Below, piece after piece: positions 37,798 through 48,299 of a stretch of DNA of 64,000 nucleotides (its first letter is position 1; each line of letters starts with the position of its first letter). The translations under genes were made by a program, and so were the position numbers. The stretch covers positions 248,001-312,000 of the forward strand of contig NZ_QXMG01000001.1 of NCBI RefSeq assembly GCF_003569765.1, in the 5' to 3' direction. This stretch comes from Caldimonas tepidiphila. Its GTDB lineage: Bacteria; Pseudomonadota; Gammaproteobacteria; Burkholderiales; Burkholderiaceae_C. A model generated the notes under the pieces. It had not been told where the DNA came from. It did not search any database and worked only from the letters and a program-made list of their open reading frames with translations.

Positions 37798-38622
37798 ATG
37801 GCGACGCTTCGCGACGCACTGATCGAGGCCCGGAACCTCGGCCTCGAGCGGCTCGATGCGCAGGCGCTGCTCGGCCACGTGCTCGGCCGCCCGCGCAGCT
37901 GGCTGCTTGCGCACGACGGCGACGCGCTGCCCGAGGCCGAGCAGCGGCGCTACGAGGCGCTGGTGCGCCGCCGCGCCGCCGGCGAGCCCTTCGCCTACCT
38001 GGTCGGCGAGAAGGAGTTCTGGGGCCTGAGCCTGCAGGTCGGTCCCGCGGTGCTCGTGCCGCGGCCGGACACCGAGACGCTGGTCGAATGGGCGCTGGAG
38101 TGCCTGCACGGCCTCGCCACGCCGCGCGTCGCCGACCTCGGCACCGGCAGCGGCGCGATCGCGCTGGCGCTCAAGTCGGCCCGGCCCGACGCACGGATCT
38201 GCGCCGTCGACCTGAGCCCGGAGGCGCTCGCGATCGCGCGCGGCAATGCCGCGCGGCTCGGGCTCGAGATCGAGTTCCGCGCCGGGCACTGGTGGCAGGC
38301 CTTCGGCGGCGAGGCGCAGGCGGGCTTCGAGCTCGTCGTCAGCAACCCGCCCTACATCGCCGAGGGCGACCCGCACCTGCCGGCGCTGCGCCACGAGCCC
38401 GGCATGGCGCTGAGCTCGGGCGCCGACGGGCTGGACGCGATCCGAGAGATCGTCGCCGGCGCGCCGGCGCACCTCGCGGCCGGCGGCCGGCTGCTGTTCG
38501 AGCACGGCCACGACCAGGGCGCCGCGGTGCGCGCGCTGCTGGAGCACGCCGGATTCGCCCAGGTGCAGACGCGCCGCGACCTCGGCGGCAACGAGCGCTG
38601 CACCGGCGGCCGGCTCACCTGA
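37798..38622 (+). CDS. prmC: Release factor glutamine methyltransferase PrmC
   Basis: A 274-residue SAM-dependent methyltransferase. The SAM site is VADLGTGSGAIALAL and the catalytic NPPY motif is in VVSNPPYIAEGD. The N-terminal helical domain (about 1-75) binds the release factor. It methylates the GGQ glutamine of RF1 and RF2. The start follows the prfA stop closely, indicating one operon. Confidence 0.96.
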   Translation: MATLRDALIEARNLGLERLDAQALLGHVLGRPRSWLLAHDGDALPEAEQRRYEALVRRRAAGEPFAYLVGEKEFWGLSLQVGPAVLVPRPDTETLVEWALECLHGLATPRVADLGTGSGAIALALKSARPDARICAVDLSPEALAIARGNAARLGLEIEFRAGHWWQAFGGEAQAGFELVVSNPPYIAEGDPHLPALRHEPGMALSSGADGLDAIREIVAGAPAHLAAGGRLLFEHGHDQGAAVRALLEHAGFAQVQTRRDLGGNERCTGGRLT

Positions 38623-38793
38623 TCAGGCCTCGGGGCAGGCGCGGCGGGCATTCCGCACGCTTTCGCCCGCCGGCCGGCCCCCGAATGCGGGGCATGCGGG
38701 GGATCCCCGAGCCGGGCGCCCCTGCGCGGCGCTAGCATGGAATCGCACCACGCACGGTCCCATGGGGCGCTTGCCCGGCGAAAGGAGTACGCG

Positions 38794-39405
38794 ATGACGC
38801 TGCGTCCGCAAGCCTTGGAACTGCTGGCGGCCGCCGCGCTGGCGGCCGCCCTGCCCCTCGCCCATGCGGCGGAGCGCGGCGAGACCGCCGGGCCCGGCCT
38901 CGGCTACGCGCTGCCGCTCGGCGCGCAATGGCAGGCGCGCCTCGGCACCAGCGCCGCGACCCGCCCCCTGCATGCCGAGGCCGAACCCGCCGCACGCAGC
39001 CTGTCGCTGCTTGGCGACTACTACATCCCCCAGGCCTTTGGCCTGCGCGCCACCGGTGGCATCGTGCTCGGCAAGGGCGAGGGCCGCGCCGGCCCCACGC
39101 TGTGGCCGGCGCTCGGCCAGCGCGCGGGCCTGTCCTACGGCGGTCTGGTCTCCTGGAGCCTCGACGATCGCGCTGCATATGAGGTCGCCCCCTACTTCGG
39201 CCTCGGCTACACCGGCCTCGCGGTGCAGGGCAGCCTGGGCTTCTTCGCCGACGTCGGCCTGCGCGGCCTCCAGCCCCGCTCGGGCGTGCGGCTCGGCGGC
39301 GCGCCGGCCAGCCTGCACCGCGACGGCGAGCCGGAAATCTGGCGCCCCTGGCGCGAGTGGCGCCTGGAGCCCGTGCTGCAGCTCGGCGTGTCCTACGCGT
39401 TCTGA
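38794..39405 (+). CDS. Probable outer-membrane beta-barrel protein, unknown function
   Basis: A 203-residue protein with a signal peptide (about 1-25, AHA cut). The mature part alternates short amphipathic strands and ends in an aromatic residue (GVSYAF), the usual C-terminal signal of outer-membrane barrels. Stretches such as [32 protein letters not shown] and [13 protein letters not shown] look like beta hairpins. It is about the size of an 8-stranded barrel such as OmpW/OmpA-like. AAAGGAG precedes the ATG by 6 nt. The barrel call is inferred; family unknown. Confidence 0.65.
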   Translation: MTLRPQALELLAAAALAAALPLAHAAERGETAGPGLGYALPLGAQWQARLGTSAATRPLHAEAEPAARSLSLLGDYYIPQAFGLRATGGIVLGKGEGRAGPTLWPALGQRAGLSYGGLVSWSLDDRAAYEVAPYFGLGYTGLAVQGSLGFFADVGLRGLQPRSGVRLGGAPASLHRDGEPEIWRPWREWRLEPVLQLGVSYAF

Positions 39406-39536
39406 AGGGCGGCGCCGCAGCGGCGAGCGGCCTGCCCGCTCCTCGGCTGGCCGCCGAGCAGTCTCCCCGTAGCAGCGTTGCCGTCGGCATTTGCTCTATA
39501 AAGGCGGCTGTTTCACATTTCACAGGCGCAGCGATC

Positions 39537-39854
39537 ATGAGCGACGTTCAGCAACGCATCGACGACATCGTCAAGAACAACCGGGTGGTGCTCTTCATGA
39601 AGGGCAGCGCGCAATTCCCGATGTGCGGCTTCTCGGGCCGCGCCGTGCAGATCCTCAAGGCCTGCGGCGTGAACGACCTGAAGACGGTCAACGTGCTCGA
39701 GGACGAGGAGATCCGCCAGGGCATCAAGGAATACGCGAACTGGCCGACCATCCCGCAGCTCTACGTCAACGGCGAGTTCGTCGGCGGCTCGGACATCATG
39801 ATGGAGATGTACCAGGCGGGCGAGCTGCAGCAGGCGCTCGGCGCCCAGGCTTGA
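39537..39854 (+). CDS. grxD: Monothiol glutaredoxin Grx4 (GrxD)
   Basis: A 105-residue monothiol glutaredoxin with the CGFS active site at 30-33 ([14 protein letters not shown]) and the glutathione-binding [16 protein letters not shown] near 69-84. In this family it binds and transfers 2Fe-2S clusters with glutathione and BolA partners. Its stop codon lies inside the start of ubiX, so the two are probably coupled. Confidence 0.96.
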   Translation: MSDVQQRIDDIVKNNRVVLFMKGSAQFPMCGFSGRAVQILKACGVNDLKTVNVLEDEEIRQGIKEYANWPTIPQLYVNGEFVGGSDIMMEMYQAGELQQALGAQA

Positions 39855-40417
39855 GCGCGCCGCAGCGGCTCGTCGTCGGCGTCACCGGCGCCTCCGGCGC
39901 GGTGTACGCCGTGCGGCTGCTCGAACGCGCCCGCGCACTGCGGCTCGAGACGCACCTGGTCGCGACACCGGCCGGGCTGCTCAACGCGCACCACGAGCTG
40001 GGGCTCGACCGCCGCGCGCTCGAGTCGCTGGCCGACCATGCCTACTCGCCCGGCGAGGTCGGCGCCTGCATCGCCAGCGGCAGCTTCGATGCTGCGGCGA
40101 TGGTGGTCGCGCCCTGCTCGATGAAGACGCTCGCGGCGATCGCGCACGGCCTGTCGGACAACCTGCTGACGCGCGCGGCCGACGTGACGCTGAAGGAGCG
40201 GCGCCGGCTGCTGCTGATGGTGCGCGAGACGCCCCTCAACCTCGCGCACCTGCGCAACATGACGGCGGTCACCGAGATGGGCGGCATCGTCTTCCCGCCG
40301 CTGCCGGCCTTCTACCACCGCCCGCAGAGCATCGACGAGCTGGTCGACGACACGGTCGAGCGCGCGCTCGCGCTGCTCGGCGCGCCGGCACAGCCGCGCA
40401 ACTGGACCGGCCTGTAG
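39851..40417 (+). CDS. ubiX: Flavin prenyltransferase UbiX
   Basis: A 188-residue UbiX-family protein that makes prenylated FMN, the cofactor of UbiD-type decarboxylases in ubiquinone synthesis. Motifs are [16 protein letters not shown], the [28 protein letters not shown] phosphate and FMN site (here quoted in part: [10 protein letters not shown]), and [13 protein letters not shown]. The start must be TTG at 39851 (TTGA overlap with the grxD stop), since no ATG or GTG lies between the grxD stop and the conserved region. Confidence 0.93.
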   Translation: MSAPQRLVVGVTGASGAVYAVRLLERARALRLETHLVATPAGLLNAHHELGLDRRALESLADHAYSPGEVGACIASGSFDAAAMVVAPCSMKTLAAIAHGLSDNLLTRAADVTLKERRRLLLMVRETPLNLAHLRNMTAVTEMGGIVFPPLPAFYHRPQSIDELVDDTVERALALLGAPAQPRNWTGL

Positions 40418-40458
40418 CCGGCCTCTTCCCGCCGCCCCTGCGGGGGCGCACCCCTCGC

Positions 40459-41103
40459 TCAGCCCGCCGGCTCCAACCACAGACGCCGCGACGCGAACAC
40501 CGCGTTCGGGTATTCGGCACGCCCGCGGCTGCCGTTGTAGCGGCCGAGCGCGAGGAACAGGTCGCCGCGCTCGATGTCGAGGTAGTGGCGCAGGATCACG
40601 CAGCCGAAGCGCAGGTTGGTCTGCATGTGGAAGAGCCGCGCCGGGTCGCCGTCGCCGATCAGCCGGCTCCAGAACGGCATCACCTGCATGTAGCCGCGCG
40701 CGCCGACCGAGCTGATCGCGTACTTGCGGAAGCCGCTCTCGACCTGGATCAGCCCCAGCACCAGCGCGGTCTCGAGGCCGGCGCGGCGCGACTCGTACCA
40801 GACCGTCTCGAGGAACTCGATGCGGGTGTGCTGGTCGGGCTTGCGGCGGCGCAGCCGCTCGCTCATCGTGCCGAGCCAGCGCAGGTAGGCCAGGCGCGGC
40901 TCGATGTCGTCGAAGGCCGGCCTGGGCGGCGCGAGGTCGGCCACCGCCGCCGACAGCGCGGTGCGCACCGCGTTGGCGAGCGGCTCCTCGATCTGCCGGC
41001 CGGCCCGCGCCGGGCCCGGCAGCAGGCAGGCGCCGAGCGCGGCGCCGAGCAGGCCGCGCCGCGACACGAGGCCGCGGCACGGCGGCGGCATGGGATGGTC
41101 CAC
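40459..41103 (-). CDS. Lytic transglycosylase, SLT domain
   Basis: A 214-residue exported lytic transglycosylase. A signal (RRGLLGAALGACLLPGPARA, about 15-35) is followed by an SLT domain with LGLIQVESGFRKYAISSVGARGYMQV, where the Glu of QVESGF is catalytic, and LGRYNGSRGRAEYPNAV. It cuts murein glycan strands, releasing anhydro-muropeptides. The GTG at 41103 is backed by GGGGAG 7 nt upstream; an ATG at 41091 is possible. It converges with ubiX and stands upstream of nothing else on its strand. Confidence 0.9.
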   Translation of the reverse strand: MDHPMPPPCRGLVSRRGLLGAALGACLLPGPARAGRQIEEPLANAVRTALSAAVADLAPPRPAFDDIEPRLAYLRWLGTMSERLRRRKPDQHTRIEFLETVWYESRRAGLETALVLGLIQVESGFRKYAISSVGARGYMQVMPFWSRLIGDGDPARLFHMQTNLRFGCVILRHYLDIERGDLFLALGRYNGSRGRAEYPNAVFASRRLWLEPAG

Positions 41104-41145
41104 CCTCGGGCTCCCCGGAACGCTTCAGCGCCCTCTTCCGCCGGC

Positions 41146-42891
41146 TCAGCGCCCCAGGCGCCCCTTGAGCAGGTCCAGCACCTCGGCGACGGCCACCGGC
41201 GTGGCCTGCGCGTCGCGCCGGCCCTGGTACTCGAGCCGCCCCTCCTTCAGGCCGCGGTCCGAGATCACGACGCGGTGCGGCACGCCGACGAGCTCCCAGT
41301 CGGCGAACATCGCGCCCGGGCGCTCGCCGCGGTCGTCGAGCATCGCGTCCACGCCGAGCGCGGTGAGCTCGTCGTGCAGCCGGTCGGCCGCCGCCTTCAC
41401 GTCGGCCGAGCGGTCGTAGCCGATCGGGCAGATCACGACGGTGAAGGGCGCCATCGCGTCCGGCCAGACGATGCCGCGCTCGTCGTGGTTCTGCTCGATC
41501 GCGGCGCCGAGCAGGCGCGTGACGCCGATGCCGTAGCAGCCCATCTCCATCAGCTGCGGCTTGCCCTTCTCGTCGAGGTAGGTCGCGTCCATGGCCTTGG
41601 AGTACTTGGTCCCCAGGTAGAACACGTGGCCGACCTCGATGCCGCGCTGGATCGCGAGCACGCCCTTGCCGTCCGGGCTCGGGTCGCCCTCGACCACGTT
41701 GCGCAGGTCGGCGACGAGGTCGGGCTCGGGCAGGTCGCGGCCCCAGTTGGCGCCGGTGAAGTGGAAGTCCGCCTCGTTGGCGCCGCAGACGAAGTCCGCC
41801 ATGCGCGCCACCGTGCGGTCGGCCACGACCTTCACCGGCTGCTTCAGGCCGATGGGGCCGAGGTAGCCCGGCTTGCAGCCGAAGTGGGCATCGATCTCGG
41901 CCACGGTGGCGAAGCGGAAGCCCGCCTTCAGGCCCTCGATCTTGCCGGCCTTGACCTCGTTGAGGTCGTGGTCGCCGCGCACCATCAGCAGCCAGACCGT
42001 GGTCTTGACGACCTCGCCGTCCTCGCCCAGCTCGTCGGTGGCCAGCACCAGCGACTTCACGGTGCGCTCGAGCGGCAGGCCCAGCAGCTCGGCGACGTCG
42101 GCGCAGGTGGCCTTGCCCGGCGTGGGCGCCTTGACCAGCGGCTCCTGCGGCGCGGCGCGCTCGGCCAGCAAGGGCAGCGCCTCGGCCAGTTCGATGTTGG
42201 CGGCGTAGTCGCTCGTCGGGCAGTAGACGATCGCGTCCTCGCCGGTGTCGGCGATGACCTGGAACTCGTGCGAGCGGTCCCCGCCGATGGCGCCGGTGTC
42301 GGCCGCCACGGCGCGGTACTGCAGCCCCATGCGGTCGAAGATCGCGATGTAGGCCTTGAACATCGCGTCGTAGCTGCGGCCGGCGGACTCCACGTCACGG
42401 TCGAAGGAGTAGGCGTCCTTCATCGTGAACTCGCGCCCGCGCATGATGCCGAAGCGGGGCCGGCGCTCGTCGCGGAACTTGGTCTGGATGTGGTAGAAGT
42501 TCTTGGGCAGCTGCTTGTAGCTGCGCAGCTCCTGGCGCGCGATGTCCGTCACCACCTCCTCGGAGGTGGGCTGGATGATGAAGTCGCGCTCGTGGCGGTC
42601 CTTCACGCGCAGCAGCTCCGGCCCCATCTTGTCGAAGCGACCGGTCTCCTGCCAGAGCTCGGCCGGCTGCACCACCGGCATCAGGAGCTCGACGGCGCCG
42701 GCGCGGTTCATCTCCTCGCGGATGATGGCCTCGACCTTGCGGATCACCCGCAGGCCCATCGGCATGTAGTTGTAGATCCCGGCGCCCAGGCGCTTGATCA
42801 TGCCCGCCCGCATCATCAGCTTGTGGCTGACGATCTCGGCGTCGGCGGGGGCTTCCTTCAGGGTGGAGATGAAGAACTGGGAGGCTTTCAT
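41146..42891 (-). CDS. proS: Prolyl-tRNA synthetase (bacterial type with editing insert)
   Basis: A 581-residue class II synthetase. Motif 1-3 regions are present: [48 protein letters not shown] and [13 protein letters not shown]. The YbaK-like editing insertion (about 240-370) lies between motifs 2 and 3, with [24 protein letters not shown]. It charges tRNA-Pro. The start ATG is the first before [10 protein letters not shown]. It diverges from rppH across a 139-nt control region. Confidence 0.96.
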   Translation of the reverse strand: MKASQFFISTLKEAPADAEIVSHKLMMRAGMIKRLGAGIYNYMPMGLRVIRKVEAIIREEMNRAGAVELLMPVVQPAELWQETGRFDKMGPELLRVKDRHERDFIIQPTSEEVVTDIARQELRSYKQLPKNFYHIQTKFRDERRPRFGIMRGREFTMKDAYSFDRDVESAGRSYDAMFKAYIAIFDRMGLQYRAVAADTGAIGGDRSHEFQVIADTGEDAIVYCPTSDYAANIELAEALPLLAERAAPQEPLVKAPTPGKATCADVAELLGLPLERTVKSLVLATDELGEDGEVVKTTVWLLMVRGDHDLNEVKAGKIEGLKAGFRFATVAEIDAHFGCKPGYLGPIGLKQPVKVVADRTVARMADFVCGANEADFHFTGANWGRDLPEPDLVADLRNVVEGDPSPDGKGVLAIQRGIEVGHVFYLGTKYSKAMDATYLDEKGKPQLMEMGCYGIGVTRLLGAAIEQNHDERGIVWPDAMAPFTVVICPIGYDRSADVKAAADRLHDELTALGVDAMLDDRGERPGAMFADWELVGVPHRVVISDRGLKEGRLEYQGRRDAQATPVAVAEVLDLLKGRLGR

Positions 42892-42974
42892 GTGGGAAGA
42901 GGGAACAGCTGGCTGCCGGCGGTCCGCAGCCCGGGAGCGGGGGCGGCGCAGGAGAGGCGCGCAGGGTTGAGGAC

Positions 42975-43010
42975 TTGAAACCGCACCGGCCGGTGCAATA
43001 ATGGTTTCAA
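42975..43010 (+). promoter_or_regulatory. rppH promoter with 14-bp palindrome in its spacer
   Basis: TTGAAA (42975-42980) and AATAAT (42997-43002) form a promoter with 16-nt spacing. The spacer is occupied by the perfect palindrome GCACCGGCCGGTGC (42983-42996). Outer arms TTGAAACC and GGTTTCAA (42975-42982 / 43003-43010) add a second level of symmetry. This is strongly operator-like. Confidence 0.55.
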
Positions 43011-43030
43011 TAGTATTTCGAGGTCCGATT

Positions 43031-43606
43031 ATGCTCGACCGTGAAGGCTTTCGGCCCAACGTCGGCATCATCCTGCTCAACCAGCGAAACCAGGTTTTTT
43101 GGGGCAAGCGCATCCGCACGCACTCTTGGCAGTTCCCCCAAGGAGGCATCAAGCACGGAGAGAGCCCCGAGCAGGCGATGTTCCGTGAGTTGCATGAGGA
43201 AGTGGGGCTGCGACCCGAACATGTGCGCATCCTGGCACGCACGCGCGACTGGCTGCGCTACGAGGTGCCCGACCACTTCATCCGCCGCGACGCGCGCGGC
43301 CACTACCGGGGCCAGAAACAGATCTGGTTCCTGCTGCAGCTGATGGGTCGCGACAGCGACATGAACCTGCGCGCCACCGACCACCCCGAGTTCGACGCGT
43401 GGCGCTGGAACGAGTACTGGGTGCCGCTCGACGTGGTGATCGAGTTCAAGCGCGACGTCTACCAGATGGCGCTGACCGAGCTGGCGCGCTTCCTGCCGCG
43501 GCACAACCACCACAACCGCTACCTGCGCGGCGGCATGCGCCATGGCCATGCGCCGCAGGCGGTGGTGGAGACGCCGGGTGGCTCCGACGGCGGCCGGCAG
43601 GGCTGA
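43031..43606 (+). CDS. rppH: RNA pyrophosphohydrolase RppH
   Basis: A 191-residue Nudix hydrolase. The Nudix box is [23 protein letters not shown] (quoted in part: [10 protein letters not shown]). [11 protein letters not shown] and VFWGKRI match RppH. It removes pyrophosphate from mRNA 5' ends, which starts decay by RNase E. The start is the ATG at 43031 ([12 protein letters not shown] follows). The C-terminal 30 residues are Gly/His-rich and not conserved. The promoter upstream has a prominent palindrome. Confidence 0.94.
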   Translation: MLDREGFRPNVGIILLNQRNQVFWGKRIRTHSWQFPQGGIKHGESPEQAMFRELHEEVGLRPEHVRILARTRDWLRYEVPDHFIRRDARGHYRGQKQIWFLLQLMGRDSDMNLRATDHPEFDAWRWNEYWVPLDVVIEFKRDVYQMALTELARFLPRHNHHNRYLRGGMRHGHAPQAVVETPGGSDGGRQG

Positions 43607-43639
43607 GGAAGGCCCCTTCCTGCCGCCGCCCTCGCGTGC

Positions 43640-44761
43640 TCAGGCGAGCACGACGAGGTTGGTGCGGTGGATCATCTCCGGCTCGGCGGTGTAGCCGAGC
43701 AGCCGCTCGATCTCCGTCGAAGGCTTGCGCGCGATCAGGCGCGCCTCGGCACTCGAGTAGTTGGCGAGCCCGCGCGCCACCTCGGCGCCCTGCGCGCTGC
43801 GCACCGCGATCACGTCGCCGCGGTGGAACTCGCCGGCGACCTCGACCACGCCGATCGGCAGCAGGCTCTTGCCCCCGTCGCGCAGCTTGGCGACCGCGCC
43901 GTCGTCGACGATCACCGCGCCGCGCAGCTGCAGGTGGTCCACCATCCACTGCTTGCGCGCCGCCTGCTTGGCGGTGCCGGCGACCAGCGCGGTGCCGATC
44001 GCCTCGCCGGCGGCGAGCCGGATCAGCACGTCGGGCTCGCGCCCCCAGGCGATCACGGTGCTCGCGCCGCTGCCGGCCGCGCGCTTGGCGGCGAGGATCT
44101 TCGTGATCATGCCGCCGCGACCGATGCTCGAGCCGGCGCCGCCGGCCATGCGCTCGAGCTCGGGCGTGCCGGCGGCCGCCTCGTGGATGAACACCGCGTC
44201 CGGGTCCTTGCGCGGGTCGGCCGAGTACAGGCCCTTCTGATCGGTCAGGATCACGAGCGCGTCGGCCTCGACCAGGTTGGCCACCAGCGCGCCGAGCGTG
44301 TCGTTGTCGCCGAACTTGATCTCGTCGGTGACGACGGTGTCGTTCTCGTTGATGACCGGCACGACCCGGTGGCCGAGCAGCGTCAGCAGCGTCGAGCGCG
44401 CGTTCAGGTAGCGCTCGCGGTCGGCGAGGTCGGCGTGCGTGAGCAGCACCTGCGCGCTGCCGAGGCCGTACTCGCGCAACTGGGTCTCGTAGATCTGCGC
44501 GAGGCCCATCTGGCCGACGGCGGCCGCGGCCTGCAGCTCGTGCACCTCCTTGGGCCGCGTCGACCAGCCCAGGCGCTTCATGCCCTCGGCGATCGCGCCG
44601 CTCGAGACCATCACCACCTCGCGGCCGTCGCGCACCAGCGCCGCGAGCTGCCGCGACCAGTTGCCGATCGCCTCGGCGTCGATGCCCCGGCCCTCGTTCG
44701 TCACGAGGCTGGAGCCGACCTTGACGACGATGCGCCGCGCGTTTTTCAGAACCTCACTCAT
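43640..44761 (-). CDS. proB: Glutamate 5-kinase ProB
   Basis: A 373-residue proline biosynthesis enzyme that phosphorylates glutamate. The kinase domain includes [46 protein letters not shown] and GTGGMxTK-like [15 protein letters not shown]-terminal PUA domain (about 285-373) follows. It is downstream of obgE by 34 nt and probably shares its transcript. The start at 44761 begins the conserved [13 protein letters not shown]. Confidence 0.95.
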   Translation of the reverse strand: MSEVLKNARRIVVKVGSSLVTNEGRGIDAEAIGNWSRQLAALVRDGREVVMVSSGAIAEGMKRLGWSTRPKEVHELQAAAAVGQMGLAQIYETQLREYGLGSAQVLLTHADLADRERYLNARSTLLTLLGHRVVPVINENDTVVTDEIKFGDNDTLGALVANLVEADALVILTDQKGLYSADPRKDPDAVFIHEAAAGTPELERMAGGAGSSIGRGGMITKILAAKRAAGSGASTVIAWGREPDVLIRLAAGEAIGTALVAGTAKQAARKQWMVDHLQLRGAVIVDDGAVAKLRDGGKSLLPIGVVEVAGEFHRGDVIAVRSAQGAEVARGLANYSSAEARLIARKPSTEIERLLGYTAEPEMIHRTNLVVLA

Positions 44762-44795
44762 GCCGGACTCGAAGAGAGAAAGTGGGAAGAAGCCT

Positions 44796-46335
<1,540 letters not shown>

Positions 46336-46365
46336 GGTTTAACTCCTGGAGTCGTGACGGACGGG

Positions 46366-46677
46366 TCAGACGTTCACCGAGGCAATCTCGAGCTCGGTGT
46401 AGGTCTGGCGATGGCCCTGGTGCTTCTGGTAGTGCTTGCGACGGCGCAGCTTGAAGATGCGAACCTTGTCGTGCTTACCCTGTGCCACCACGGTGGCCTT
46501 CACGCTTGCGCCAGCAACCAAGGGAGTGCCGACCTGGAGTTCCGCGCCGTTACCCACGGCGAGCACCTGGTCGATCACGATCTCTTGGCCGACGTCCGCA
46601 GCAATCTGTTCTACCTTGATCTTTTCGCCGGCTGCAACCTTGTATTGCTTGCCACCGGTTTTTATGACCGCGTACAT
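46366..46677 (-). CDS. rplU: 50S ribosomal protein L21
   Basis: A 103-residue L21 beginning [15 protein letters not shown], a diagnostic start, and ending with the basic region [18 protein letters not shown]. It binds 23S rRNA. It heads the L21-L27-(Obg-ProB) unit and has a leader of some 165 nt with hairpins. Confidence 0.97.
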   Translation of the reverse strand: MYAVIKTGGKQYKVAAGEKIKVEQIAADVGQEIVIDQVLAVGNGAELQVGTPLVAGASVKATVVAQGKHDKVRIFKLRRRKHYQKHQGHRQTYTELEIASVNV

Positions 46678-47005
46678 ATCAGCCCCTTACAGTCCTGGAA
46701 GGACTTGTGCGAAGGAAGGTGCCGACCGTGCACACAAGGCACATCCGGCGACACCTCCCGGTTACCGTCCGGAAATGGCTTCCGGACCCTCTGCGAGCGG
46801 CCCGGGCGGACCGCAAATGAAAACCCCGACCCAATGAGCCGAGCCCGCGAGTGTAGCACATGCGGGCGCGAGACAACAGGACCCCCGCGGCGGCTGCCGA
46901 CACGGAAGAGCGCGCCTCCCGCGCCATCCGCCGCCGCCCCCCCACGTGAGCGGAAGCGCGGCACCCCTTTCTATAATCCGGACACATTTGCTCCAGGCTG
47001 TGCGC
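46678..47005. promoter_or_regulatory. Divergent control region rplU / ispB
   Basis: A gene-free 328-nt region. For rplU, an extended -10 (TGCTACACT on the minus strand, TACACT at 46850-46855) predicts a leader of about 165 nt with a strong stem GTCCGGAA/TTCCGGAC (46767-46787) and a short stem AGTCC/GGACT (46691-46705) just before the ribosome-binding site AAGGGG. For ispB, TATAAT lies at 46972-46977. Confidence 0.55.
46972..46977 (+). promoter_or_regulatory. ispB -10 element
   Basis: A perfect TATAAT is 29 nt upstream of the chosen GTG start of ispB. A -35 match at 17 nt is not evident. Confidence 0.5.
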
Positions 47006-47998
47006 GTGCCCCCTGCATCCAACCCCTCCCCCGCCCCCGTCGACCTCGTCAGCCTCATGGCCCCGGACATGGCCGAGGTGGACGCACTGATCCGGCGCCG
47101 CCTGTCGTCCGAGGTCGCCCTGATCGACCAGATCTCCCACTACATCATCAACGCCGGCGGCAAGCGCATCCGGCCGATGCTGGTGGTGCTGGTCGCCAAC
47201 GCGCTCGGTTTCCAGGGGCCGGAGCGGCACGAACTGGCGGCGGTGGTGGAATTCATCCACACCGCCACGCTGCTGCACGACGACGTCGTCGACGAGTCGG
47301 CGCTGCGCCGCGGCCGCGACACCGCCAATGCGCTGTTCGGCAACGCCGCGAGCGTGCTGGTCGGCGACTTCCTCTACTCGCGCGCCTTCCAGATGATGGT
47401 GTCGGTGGACCGCATGCGCGTGCTCGACGTGCTGGCCGAGGCGACCAACGTGATCGCCGAGGGCGAGGTGCTGCAGCTGATGAACATGCACGACCCGGGC
47501 ATCTCGGTCGACGACTACCTGAAGGTCATCCGCTACAAGACCGCCAAGCTGTTCGAGGCCAGCGCCCGGCTCGGCGCCGTGCTCGCCGAGGCACCGCCCG
47601 AGGTCGAGACCGCCTGCGCCGATTTCGGCCGCGCGCTCGGCACCGCCTTCCAGCTCGTGGACGACCTGCTCGACTACGAGGGCTCGACGCAGCAGCTCGG
47701 CAAGAACGTCGGCGACGACCTGCGCGAGGGCAAGCCGACGCTGCCGCTGCTGGTGGCGATGCAGCGCGGCGACGCGGATCAGCGCGCACTGATCCGCACC
47801 GCGATCGAGCACGGCGAGGAGGAGCGCCTGCCCGAGATCCTGCAGATCGTGAAGGACACGGGGGGCCTGGACGCCACGCGCGACGCCGCCCGCACCGAGG
47901 CGGACCGCGCCCGCGCAGCAATTTCTTCACTACCCCCTTCCATCTGGCGCGAAGCTCTGTTAGAGTTATGTGCTCGGTCGGTGATGCGCTCTTTCTGA
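47006..47998 (+). CDS. ispB: Octaprenyl diphosphate synthase IspB
   Basis: A 330-residue trans-prenyltransferase making the ubiquinone side chain. Both Asp-rich motifs are present: LLHDDVVDES and QLVDDLLDYEGS. GGKRIRPMLV and EGEVLQLMN are typical. The start is uncertain: GTG at 47006, preceded by CCAGG, gives an N-terminus of family length; GTG 47000, TTG 46988 and ATG 47057 are alternatives. It is divergent from rplU, a common arrangement. Confidence 0.93.
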   Translation: MPPASNPSPAPVDLVSLMAPDMAEVDALIRRRLSSEVALIDQISHYIINAGGKRIRPMLVVLVANALGFQGPERHELAAVVEFIHTATLLHDDVVDESALRRGRDTANALFGNAASVLVGDFLYSRAFQMMVSVDRMRVLDVLAEATNVIAEGEVLQLMNMHDPGISVDDYLKVIRYKTAKLFEASARLGAVLAEAPPEVETACADFGRALGTAFQLVDDLLDYEGSTQQLGKNVGDDLREGKPTLPLLVAMQRGDADQRALIRTAIEHGEEERLPEILQIVKDTGGLDATRDAARTEADRARAAISSLPPSIWREALLELCARSVMRSF

Positions 47999-48052
47999 GA
48001 CAGAATCGATCGGGACAGTCGGGTGCCGCAACGGTGCCGCAGTGACTGAAAA

Positions 48053-48129
48053 CGGGGTGTAGCTTAGCCTGGTAGAGCGCTACGTTCGGGACGTAGAGGC
48101 CGGAGGTTCGAATCCTCTCACCCCGACCA
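48053..48129 (+). tRNA. tRNA-Pro (anticodon CGG)
   Basis: A 77-nt cloverleaf with CCA encoded. Acceptor CGGGGTG / CACCCCG, discriminator A; anticodon stem CTACG / CGTAG enclosing TTCGGGA gives anticodon CGG; T arm GGAGG-TTCGAAT-CCTCT. It begins 55 nt after ispB. Confidence 0.95.
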
Positions 48130-48153
48130 GATTTCCTTGAGCCGAGAACGTCA

Positions 48154-48169
48154 CCCGCCATTCGGCGGG
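48154..48169 (+). terminator. Short hairpin after tRNA-Pro
   Basis: CCCGCC / GGCGGG with loop ATTC, followed by CTTCTCTC. It is a moderate terminator candidate 24 nt after the tRNA. Confidence 0.55.
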
Positions 48170-48299
48170 CTTCTCTCACGGTCCGGCTGCTTCCGCAGGT
48201 TTACAGTCATTTACGAATCGGCGATGATTCGCCCTCCCTGCGCTCGCGCGGGGTTTTCCTTTGCTGTCACCTACTTGTGCGGATTTCGCGATACCTGAC

